DNA of 10,788 nt, taken from NCBI GenBank assembly GCA_005877185.1, contig VBPQ01000044.1:1-10788 (forward strand), given 5' to 3'. How positions within the stretch are numbered: position 1 is the stretch's first letter; each line of letters starts with the position of its first letter. Position numbers and translations under genes: made by a program. The notes under the pieces were generated by a model. The model worked only from the letters and a program-made list of their open reading frames with translations. It was not told where the DNA came from and ran no database searches. The stretch comes from Nitrososphaerota archaeon. Lineage in GTDB: Archaea; Thermoproteota; Nitrososphaeria; Nitrososphaerales; Gagatemarchaeaceae. Positions 1 through 5,920 of this stretch are shown here, piece after piece.

Positions 1-1746
1 CCAAACATTGTCACCCATGTCGGGAGGCGAATCGCCCGGTTGTTCGAGATCAGGTACGGCACTCGTGGCGCGGGCAGGATTCTTCTAACAGAAGAGCACC
101 CGGTACTGACTAACAGTGGCTGGAAGACTCCGAGGGAGCTGAGACCTGGAGACTTGATTCTCAAGGTCTGGTACCAAAATACGAAAACTTGGAAAGAGAA
201 AAGGCCAGCTACAATTGAGTCTGCCCGCTTTACCTGCAAGAACTGTGGCCAGACACTAACGGGTATTGACGACTGGAACAGGCACCGGGGAGAGTGTTAC
301 ACGAGGGATCTCGAGACTCCACCTGAGATAATTCTTGCACGAAGAGAAAGGATGCTCACCAATAACCCCATGAAGGACCCGGATGTGGCAAGACGAGCTC
401 TCGAATCCAGCAAGATCAGGTTTCTGAAGGACCCGACTCACGGTTGGCATAGGAACGTCGACAGAATGAAAAAGTGGCTTCACAGCCATCCTTCAGTTTC
501 CCAGCGACGCCTCTACGAAATGTTGGACCAACTGGGCGTGAACTATGAGAAGGAGTTCAAGATCACCCTCGAAAACCGGACTGAATCCTCGAAGTCATAC
601 TACATCGCTGACGCAGCCTACCTACCAAGCAAGCTCGACATAGAAGTAGACGGCTGGTGGCACTACAACAACGCAAGGGTCTCCGAGGACGACAAGATTA
701 GAGACAGGACTTTGCGTGCAAACGGCTGGGACGTCTTGAGGATATCTGGATCTTACCTTTACAACCATCCAGAAGAGGTGAAGGGACTCCTCGTGGAAAG
801 GCTGCTTAATCCAATCATGGTTAACAAGAAAACTTGGGTCGTGGTAAAGAGGGTGATTGAGACGAGGCGCGAAGAGAGTGTTTTCAGCCTAGAAACAATT
901 CCAGACCATAACTACGTTGCTGATGAAATAATTGTACATAATTGTTCATATTGCCAAAATTATGACATAAGCCAACGAAGAAAAATAGAAGGAATTGATG
1001 CAACACCTGAACAGGTGGCTACCATGGCTACCTCCCATGGATGCGAAGGAATGGCTTACACGTACAACCAACCCACGATATTCATGGAATACGCGCGGGA
1101 TATCGGAAGGATCGCCCGTCAGAAGGGGATCTTCAACATCTTCGTCTCGAACGGCTTCGATACGCCTGAAACGGTGGCGCTGATGAAAGATTTCCTCGAC
1201 TGCATAACCGTTGACTTCAAGGGTAGCGGGGAGACAGGCTTCGTCAGAAGGTACATTGGTATTCCAAACGCTGACCCAATCTTCCAGACCCTTCTCGAGG
1301 TCAAGAACAAGACGAATGTTCATACCGAGATTACCGACCTCGTGGTCCCTCAGGTTGGTGACAACCTCGACGCAGCAACGAAGCTCTCCAGGTGGGTCTA
1401 CGACAACCTCGGCCCCGATATGCCGATTCATTTTCTGAGATGGCACCCCGACTACAAGATGATGGACCTTCCGCTGACCCCCATCGAGACGCTCGAGAAG
1501 CACTACGAGATAGCGAAGAGCGCCGGGCTGAAGTACGTCTACATCGGGAACGTTCCGGGCCACCCGGCCGAGTCCACCTACTGTCCCGGTTGCTCCAAGG
1601 TCCTGATCAAGAGGTTCGGCTACGACATCCTGGAGTACAACCTCGACAAGAACAACAGGTGCAGGTTCTGCGGGTACAAGACGCCGATCGTCGGTCCCTT
1701 GAGCAAATCGTTCAGGGATGACAGGTTCATCCCAGTCATCAACTAG
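1..1746 (+). CDS. Radical SAM protein (AmmeMemoRadiSam/AmrS type) interrupted by an intein; 5' end outside window
   Basis: The frame is open from base 1, so the gene starts upstream. Codons up to 942 are intein and 943-1746 encode the last 267 residues of the host protein. This C-terminal part opens with C-S-Y-C-Q-N, the last two cysteines of a radical SAM CX3CX2C 4Fe-4S motif. It continues with YTYNQPTIF (1057-1083), a VSNGF strand, an EITDLVVP strand and a final pair of CX2C knuckles (Cys codons at 1582, 1591, 1660 and 1669). This order matches the archaeal AmmeMemoRadiSam radical SAM family, related to pyruvate formate-lyase activating enzymes. Family members cleave SAM to a 5'-deoxyadenosyl radical, but I know of no established substrate for this family. 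The host protein would work only after protein splicing restores the cluster motif. The stop codon overlaps that of the convergent trxB. The family call is firm for the radical SAM fold and good for the subfamily. Confidence 0.88.
   Translation, partial: PNIVTHVGRRIARLFEIRYGTRGAGRILLTEEHPVLTNSGWKTPRELRPGDLILKVWYQNTKTWKEKRPATIESARFTCKNCGQTLTGIDDWNRHRGECYTRDLETPPEIILARRERMLTNNPMKDPDVARRALESSKIRFLKDPTHGWHRNVDRMKKWLHSHPSVSQRRLYEMLDQLGVNYEKEFKITLENRTESSKSYYIADAAYLPSKLDIEVDGWWHYNNARVSEDDKIRDRTLRANGWDVLRISGSYLYNHPEEVKGLLVERLLNPIMVNKKTWVVVKRVIETRREESVFSLETIPDHNYVADEIIVHNCSYCQNYDISQRRKIEGIDATPEQVATMATSHGCEGMAYTYNQPTIFMEYARDIGRIARQKGIFNIFVSNGFDTPETVALMKDFLDCITVDFKGSGETGFVRRYIGIPNADPIFQTLLEVKNKTNVHTEITDLVVPQVGDNLDAATKLSRWVYDNLGPDMPIHFLRWHPDYKMMDLPLTPIETLEKHYEIAKSAGLKYVYIGNVPGHPAESTYCPGCSKVLIKRFGYDILEYNLDKNNRCRFCGYKTPIVGPLSKSFRDDRFIPVIN
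229..297 (+). other. C2HC zinc-finger motif inside the intein
   Basis: Cys codons at 235 and 244 (C-X2-C), His at 283 and Cys at 295 give C-X2-C-X12-H-X3-C, close to the spacing of a classical C2H2/C2HC finger. Between the pairs are an L-T-G turn and D-D-W-N-R. It sits just after the block B half of the intein and ahead of the nuclease domain. It probably helps a homing nuclease recognise DNA, although that role is inferred from position only. Confidence 0.65.
352..417 (+). other. NUMOD3-like DNA-binding motif inside the intein
   Basis: The stretch around N-N-P-M-K-D-P-D-V-A-R-R (361-396) resembles the N-P-M...K..S NUMOD3-type repeats found beside many homing endonuclease domains, where they contact DNA. 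Only one copy is clear. It lies between the zinc finger and the PD-(D/E)XK-like domain. The match is by eye and short, so this is a tentative call. Confidence 0.4.
499..795 (+). other. DUF559/Vsr-like PD-(D/E)XK (EDxHD-type) homing endonuclease domain within the intein
   Basis: A helix beginning S-Q-R-R-L-Y-E-M-L is followed by a core pattern: Asp (610) in I-A-D-A-A-Y-L-P, Glu (643) in I-E-V-D-G, Asp (649), His (661), then D..I.RD (Asp 691, Arg 700, Asp 703). A hydrophobic strand W-D-V-L-R-I-S (from 727) comes next. The IEvDG..H...D..RD..L...G..vlR signature is typical of DUF559 and Vsr-like nucleases, which include phage homing endonucleases described as EDxHD type. All expected catalytic residues are present, so the nuclease may be active. 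No LAGLIDADG dodecapeptides are visible. A role in cutting the empty allele to spread the intein is inferred from its location. Confidence 0.75.
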
Positions 1747-2681
1747 CCCCGGAGCTTCTCCTCGACGAACTTCTCCGCATCCATGAGGGCCCTACAGCCG
1801 TCTCCTGCGGCGGTAACGGCCTGCCTGTACCTGTGGTCGTGGGCGTCTCCCGCCACGAAGACTCCGGGGACGCTCGTCTCCGTCGTCGTCCCGTTCCTCG
1901 TGACGACGTACCCCCTCGGGTCGAGCTCGACCTCCCCCGCAAAGACCTTGGTATTCGGCTCGTAACCAATCGAGACGAAGAGGCCATCAACCTGGAGCAG
2001 ACTCTCCTTTCCCGTCTTGACATTCTTTATCTTCACTCCTTCGACCTTGCTCGAGCCTAGGACCTCCTCGACGAGAGAGTCCCAGATGAAGCTGATCTTC
2101 GGGTTCGAGAAAGCCTCTTTCTGCAGAGCCTTGCTAGCGCGGAGCTTATCCCGCCTGTGTATGACCTGGACGCTGGTGGCGAACTTCGTCAGAAAGGTCG
2201 CCTCCTCCATCGCCGTGTCCCCTCCGCCGACTACCGCGACCCTCTTTCCCCTGAAGAAGAAACCGTCGCAGACGGCACAGTTAGAGACACCCTTCCCCAT
2301 CAGCCTCATCTCGGAGTCGAGCTTCAGCCGCTTCGGGTCGGCCCCCGTCGCGATCACGACGGAGAGCGCCTTCACCGTCTGGCTCGGGGTGGTCACCTCG
2401 AATGGGTAACGCTTGAAGTCGACCCTCACGACGTCGTCCTGCACCAGCTTTGCGCCGACCCTCTCCGCCTGCGCCTTCATGCGCTCCATCAGCTCCGGGC
2501 CGAGAATCGGCTCCGCAAAGCCGGGAAAGTTCTCGACGTCGCTCGTGATCATGAGTTGTCCACCGTACTTCGTCCCCATGAAGAGGAGCGGCTCCATGTC
2601 GGCTCTAGCGCCATACACGGCGGCGGTCAGCCCGGCTGGGCCAGAACCGATTATGACTAGTTTGTTGACGCCGTCTTTCAT
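1743..2681 (-). CDS. trxB: Thioredoxin reductase (NADPH, FAD-dependent)
   Basis: This cytosolic flavoprotein passes electrons from NADPH through FAD and a redox-active disulfide to thioredoxin or a similar protein. The 312-residue length is normal for the low-molecular-weight bacterial/archaeal type. Visible motifs are the FAD dinucleotide fold G-S-G-P-A-G (residues 12-17), the active-site C-A-V-C (Cys135 and Cys138), and the NADPH fold G-G-G-D-T-A (152-157). The H-R-R...R-A signature (175-182) favours NADPH over NADH. The C-terminal FAD motif is around G-D-A-H-D (278-282). The ATG at 2681 places the first FAD strand at the expected distance from the N terminus. The stop codon is shared tail-to-tail with the radical SAM gene. 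No thioredoxin gene is adjacent. Confidence 0.95.
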   Translation of the reverse strand: MKDGVNKLVIIGSGPAGLTAAVYGARADMEPLLFMGTKYGGQLMITSDVENFPGFAEPILGPELMERMKAQAERVGAKLVQDDVVRVDFKRYPFEVTTPSQTVKALSVVIATGADPKRLKLDSEMRLMGKGVSNCAVCDGFFFRGKRVAVVGGGDTAMEEATFLTKFATSVQVIHRRDKLRASKALQKEAFSNPKISFIWDSLVEEVLGSSKVEGVKIKNVKTGKESLLQVDGLFVSIGYEPNTKVFAGEVELDPRGYVVTRNGTTTETSVPGVFVAGDAHDHRYRQAVTAAGDGCRALMDAEKFVEEKLRG

Positions 2682-2700
2682 GACAATCTGACGCTTTTCA

Positions 2701-2718
2701 GGCTGATAAGTTTTGCCG
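2701..2718 (-). promoter_or_regulatory. Possible TATA element of trxB
   Basis: Read on the minus strand, a GCAAAACTTATC-like AT stretch centred near 2709 lies about 28 bases before the trxB ATG, in an otherwise GC-rich intergenic gap. That spacing would give a leaderless or nearly leaderless transcript, which is common in archaea. No Shine-Dalgarno sequence is evident directly before the ATG. Confidence 0.4.
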
Positions 2719-2724
2719 GCCTAA

Positions 2725-2746
2725 GGGGCCGCTTCAGCCGGGGCCG
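2725..2746. repeat. Short direct repeat GGGGCCG (two copies)
   Basis: GGGGCCG occurs at 2725-2731 and again at 2740-2746, a period of 15, in the 81-base gap between the 3' end of the membrane-protein gene and the start of trxB. GGCC and TCAGCC/GGCTGA inverted segments nearby could form small stem-loops. It may be simple GC-rich sequence, or a weak 3'-end structure of the upstream gene. No poly-T run follows it on the minus strand. Confidence 0.3.
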
Positions 2747-2762
2747 AGGTCGCGGGAGGATG

Positions 2763-4457
2763 TCACAGCATCTTCGCCTCTCGTTGAGTGAGGTTCAACT
2801 GGTCGGAGAGCTGGTTCAGGGCCCCCTCCAGCCTCTTCCGGTAGCTGGGGAGTAGCTTCTCGAAGGTCTCCTGCCTCATTCGTTTCGTGTAGTACTGCTC
2901 GTAGAGGTTCAAGATGTCTCTCGTCGCCCTGTCCACCTCCCTCTCCACGTCGTGGATGCGAGTCAGCTGCTCGGTGAACCGTTGAGCTGTCGATTTCTGC
3001 TTCGCGTCGTTCAACCTCTGCAGGGCCTTGGACCTGAAGGTGTCCACTCGGCTCCTCAGATCGACGAAGTAGGCCTTGTTCAGGTTGTTGGGGTCCTCCT
3101 TCGGAACTTCCCGCAACATCGTGTTCACGAGGTCCACCTTCTCCTCGAAGGCCTTGATCATGTCTGGGATATCCCCAGAGATGCCTCCCCCCTCCTTCTC
3201 CTCCCCCTCCGCCTCCTCTCCCTCCTGCCTCTCCACGGAGACGAAGAATGCGACGAGCGCCACGACAAATATCACCGAGGCCGCGGGGATCGCCCTATCG
3301 GAGGCCCACCCCAGGGTGAGGCTGTAGGCGAAGGTCTGACCCCCGGGCGTGATGGGCGTCGCGTTCTCGACAACCCTTGACTGTGCCTGGGTCGCCCTGA
3401 GACCGTTGGGGAGTGACATCCCGAGCGTGAAGGTATCGGCGGGGGCCGCGATGGGCGGGGTCAGGGGAAGGTCTACCTGAACGTTCCCCCCCGAGACCGT
3501 ATAGAACTTCGCAGGCAGGGCGTAGGCAACCGTCAGGGTGAAGTTTCTACCCGACGGGATCGCGACGAAGGGGCTCCTCGTCAGGTCGATCACGCCGTTC
3601 GAGATGGCTACAGAAGTCGGATTCAGCAGCGGGGGGGACATCGAGGGGATAACCGTGACCCTGGCGGAGCTGTTCAGCGTCGCGAGATGGAGCGAAGTGA
3701 GGTCGGAGATCCCGCTGTTCTTGAGCGTAATCGAGTCCTGAACCTGGGGTGAACCGTTCGAAGCTGCCGTCACGAACCGGCTCGCGCTGTACACGTGTAT
3801 CGGATGGAAGTCCATGCTCGTGCTCGATTGCAGTGTTCCGAGGAGGGCGTGCGGGCTGGCGGGACTGAAGCCTGTGAATGTTCTCTTGTAGGTCGCCCTG
3901 CTGGCGGAACTCTGGTTGGAGGTCCACCCCTGGGGCAGGGGCGAGATGAAGGTAGAAGTCGGCATCTGAATCAGCGCGTTGAAGGTGTTCACCTGTAGGT
4001 TCAGCGACGGGTACTCGAGGACGAGTATGCCCGTGCTGGAGTTGGTCTTGAGCGAGATATTCCCGATCACGGCCTCAAGCGAGAAACCGCTCACTGCCTT
4101 GGGCTGAAGGGTATTCTGAGAGCTGACGCTGAAGAGAAGCCCCGTGGAGTTCGGCGCGGTCGTGGTGGTAAGGCTGTACCCCTCTCCGACGAGGGAATAA
4201 TTCCCAACGAGCCGTGACGAAATGTTCTGCGGGACTCCCATCTGCAGCGTCGGTATCTGGACCGGGGACGACCCGCTGTTGTTGTACTTGACAGTCTCGT
4301 TCATCACGGCATAGCCGTACCTGTTCACGATGTACTGGTTTGTCACGGTGACGACGGGTCCTTCCTGGGGCTGGGCACCCACATCGTACGGGAGCGCAAC
4401 GAGGAGTAGTATCAAGAACGCCACCGCCAAAAAAGCTCCCCTCAACTGAATGCGCAA
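2763..4457 (-). CDS. Secreted, single-pass membrane-anchored protein with large ectodomain and cytoplasmic coiled coil; function unknown
   Basis: I do not recognise a named family. Residues 1-28 form a signal peptide (R-I-Q-L-R-G followed by a hydrophobic core at 8-22, plausible cleavage after V-G-A). Residues 29-388 are a Ser/Thr/Asn-rich, beta-looking ectodomain with 12 N-X-S/T sequons, so heavy N-glycosylation is likely. Residues 389-408 form one membrane span. A Glu/Gly-rich linker (411-429) leads to a charged, helical, probably coiled-coil tail to residue 564. The topology is therefore N-terminus outside and C-terminus inside. The overall plan of paired ectodomain modules, one span and a helical tail recalls ribophorin I-like or S-layer-associated proteins, but that is only an analogy. 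The start is TTG at 4457; an in-frame stop lies 18 bases upstream with no ATG between. Confidence 0.8.
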   Translation of the reverse strand: MRIQLRGAFLAVAFLILLLVALPYDVGAQPQEGPVVTVTNQYIVNRYGYAVMNETVKYNNSGSSPVQIPTLQMGVPQNISSRLVGNYSLVGEGYSLTTTTAPNSTGLLFSVSSQNTLQPKAVSGFSLEAVIGNISLKTNSSTGILVLEYPSLNLQVNTFNALIQMPTSTFISPLPQGWTSNQSSASRATYKRTFTGFSPASPHALLGTLQSSTSMDFHPIHVYSASRFVTAASNGSPQVQDSITLKNSGISDLTSLHLATLNSSARVTVIPSMSPPLLNPTSVAISNGVIDLTRSPFVAIPSGRNFTLTVAYALPAKFYTVSGGNVQVDLPLTPPIAAPADTFTLGMSLPNGLRATQAQSRVVENATPITPGGQTFAYSLTLGWASDRAIPAASVIFVVALVAFFVSVERQEGEEAEGEEKEGGGISGDIPDMIKAFEEKVDLVNTMLREVPKEDPNNLNKAYFVDLRSRVDTFRSKALQRLNDAKQKSTAQRFTEQLTRIHDVEREVDRATRDILNLYEQYYTKRMRQETFEKLLPSYRKRLEGALNQLSDQLNLTQREAKML

Positions 4458-4516
4458 GAGCGGCTGGTATGCTTATTTTAATCGTTTTGCGCCGTGCGAG
4501 GAGGAGGAGAAGAAGA
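4458..4516. promoter_or_regulatory. Divergent promoter region between membrane protein and gcvPA
   Basis: Only 59 bases separate the two start codons. One AT-rich patch, CTTATTTTAAT at 4472-4482, is the only good TATA candidate for either direction. Rightward it would start transcription near 4502, leaving a short leader that carries the gcvPA ribosome site. Leftward it reads ATTAAAATAAG and would start close to the TTG at 4457, giving a leaderless message. The two genes may therefore compete for, or share, transcription factors. Confidence 0.5.
4500..4510 (+). promoter_or_regulatory. Shine-Dalgarno site of gcvPA
   Basis: A repeated GGAGGAGGA stretch ends about 8 bases before the ATG at 4517. 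It argues for that start and against the in-frame ATG at 4469, which would fall inside the TATA-like patch and translate this purine run into a poly-Arg segment. Confidence 0.7.
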
Positions 4517-5920
4517 ATGATGAAGAAGAACGAACCGTTGACTGGTTCCCACCCGCTCTTGCCGAACCTGGACCAGGAGATAATCGACGAGATGCTTCTC
4601 AAGATAGGGGCGGGCTCGGTCGAGGAGCTCTTCTCTGACATACCTTCGGATATTCGTCTGAAGAGGGGGCTCCGCCTTCCCGAGGGGCAGTCGGAGTCGG
4701 TGGTGAGGAGGGACCTCCAGTCCCGACTTGCCTCAAACAAGACACCTCCGAACTCGCTCTGTTTCCTGGGAGGCGGTGTCTGGCCGCACTACATCCCCGC
4801 AGCGGTCGAATCCGTCGTTTCGAGGCAGGAGTTCTACACGAGCTACACCCCCTACCAGCCAGAGATCAGTCAGGGGATGCTCCAGGCCCTCTTCGAGTAT
4901 CAGAGTCTGATGTGCGACCTCCTCGGAATGGAGGCCTGCAACAGCTCGATGTACGACTGGGCCTCGGCTGCCGGCGAGGCTGCCCGCATGGCTTCGAAGG
5001 TGACGGGGAGGAGGCGGTTCCTGCTCTGCGGCGACATCGGGCCTACGAGGCTCGAAGTCATCAGGGCGTACGTGAGCCCCATGGACCTTGAGCTGGAATC
5101 ACTCCCCTTCGACGTCCGCTCCGGCGCCACGGACTTCTCCGCCCTGAGTTCGCGAATAACCTCCGATGTGGCGGGAGTCTACGTCGAGAACCCGAACTAC
5201 TTCGGCGTTCTCGAGGAGGGGCTGCTCGACCTCTCTGCCCGGCTGCACGAGAAGGGCGGACTTCTCGTCGTGGGGGTAGACCCTCTTTCGCTCTCAATCG
5301 TCAAACCTCCGGGGAAGTACGGAGCAGACATCGTGGTCGGCGAGGGGCAGCCTCTCGGGATTCCGATGAACTACGGCGGCCCCCATCTGGGAATCTTTGC
5401 GGTCAAGGACCTAAGGCTCGCCCGCAGCATGCCCGGAAGGCTGATAGGGATGACGTCCGAGAAAGACTCGGAGCAGAAGGCCTTCTCGATGGTCCTCCAG
5501 ACCCGGGAGCAGCACATCAGACGCGAGGGGGCGACCTCGAACATCTGCACCAACCAATCGCTGATGGCCGTCGCGGCATCCTGCTACCTCGCGATGCTGG
5601 GGAAGACGGGCTTGAGACGCCTCGGGGAGGTGATAATCTCGAACTCTCACTACGCGGCGAAGCGCCTCTCTAGAGTCGACGGAGTCGCGTCACCCCTCTT
5701 CAAGGGACCCTTCTTCAAGGAGTTCGCGGTGGGCTACGAAGGGACCCGAGCGGTCAGCGTCTACAGGAAGCTGGCCTCCAAGGGGGTTCTGGGTGGATAC
5801 CCCATCGACCGCGGTTTCAGGCTGGGGCGCGAGGCGGGGCTCTTCTGCGTGACGGAGGTGCACACACACGCCGACATCGAACGCTTGGCGGTGGCACTCG
5901 GGGAGGCGGTTATGCGCTGA
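4517..5920 (+). CDS. gcvPA: Glycine dehydrogenase (decarboxylating) subunit 1
   Basis: This is one half of the split P-protein of the glycine cleavage system. With GcvPB it decarboxylates glycine and transfers the aminomethyl group to lipoyl-GcvH. It belongs to the fold-type I PLP family but, as expected for the alpha subunit, lacks the PLP lysine. The 467 residues from ATG 4517 are a normal length. The N terminus H-P-L-L-P-N...E-E-L-F-S-D-I-P matches the family. The core F-L-G-G-G (83-87), E-F-Y-T-S-Y-T-P-Y-Q-P-E-I-S-Q-G (105-120) and N-S-S-M-Y-D (142-147) is also conserved. It is the first gene of a tight operon with gcvPB. The start at 4517 is chosen for the ribosome site and the family N terminus, though an in-frame ATG exists at 4469. 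Confidence 0.95.
   Translation: MMKKNEPLTGSHPLLPNLDQEIIDEMLLKIGAGSVEELFSDIPSDIRLKRGLRLPEGQSESVVRRDLQSRLASNKTPPNSLCFLGGGVWPHYIPAAVESVVSRQEFYTSYTPYQPEISQGMLQALFEYQSLMCDLLGMEACNSSMYDWASAAGEAARMASKVTGRRRFLLCGDIGPTRLEVIRAYVSPMDLELESLPFDVRSGATDFSALSSRITSDVAGVYVENPNYFGVLEEGLLDLSARLHEKGGLLVVGVDPLSLSIVKPPGKYGADIVVGEGQPLGIPMNYGGPHLGIFAVKDLRLARSMPGRLIGMTSEKDSEQKAFSMVLQTREQHIRREGATSNICTNQSLMAVAASCYLAMLGKTGLRRLGEVIISNSHYAAKRLSRVDGVASPLFKGPFFKEFAVGYEGTRAVSVYRKLASKGVLGGYPIDRGFRLGREAGLFCVTEVHTHADIERLAVALGEAVMR
5901..5910 (+). promoter_or_regulatory. Shine-Dalgarno site supporting a CTG start of gcvPB
   Basis: GGGAGG at 5901-5906, within the last codons of gcvPA, ends 10 bases before a CTG at 5917-5919. No comparable site is placed before the TTG at 5962. 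This supports initiation in the CTGA overlap. Confidence 0.55.

Larger units (their letters stand above)
1..942 (+). mobile_element. Intein (N-terminal block A outside window) with nuclease domain
   Basis: Splicing blocks are readable. Block B is T-E-E-H at 88-99, followed by P-V-L-T-N-S-G-W and then E-L-R-P-G-D-L-I, the usual Hint-fold context. Block F is the F-S-L-E-T-I-P-D-H-N-Y stretch ending near 915. Block G is I-I-V-H-N directly before Cys at 943. The terminal Asn (940-942) and the +1 Cys are the residues needed for Asn cyclisation and transesterification, so splicing looks intact at this end. Block A with the first nucleophile lies upstream of the window, so the full length is unknown (more than 314 residues). 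About 230 residues separate the B and F blocks, far more than a mini-intein needs, and they hold a zinc finger and a nuclease domain. GC is about 45-55%, somewhat below the neighbouring genes. Confidence 0.9.

Noticed and set aside
1..942. The left part as an independent nuclease gene fused by error to the radical SAM gene
   Set aside because: Block B, block F and the terminal H-N before Cys are specific intein features in one continuous frame.
946..1563. 205-codon open frame on the minus strand
   Set aside because: It lies wholly antisense to the conserved radical SAM coding sequence, and its translation shows no family motifs.
2719..2746. GC-rich stem-loop as an intrinsic terminator
   Set aside because: Arms are short and no T-run follows on the relevant strand; listed only as a repeat.
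4469..4516. N-terminal extension of gcvPA starting at ATG 4469
   Set aside because: It overlaps the TATA-like patch and translates the ribosome site as a poly-Arg run; the family N terminus fits ATG 4517.
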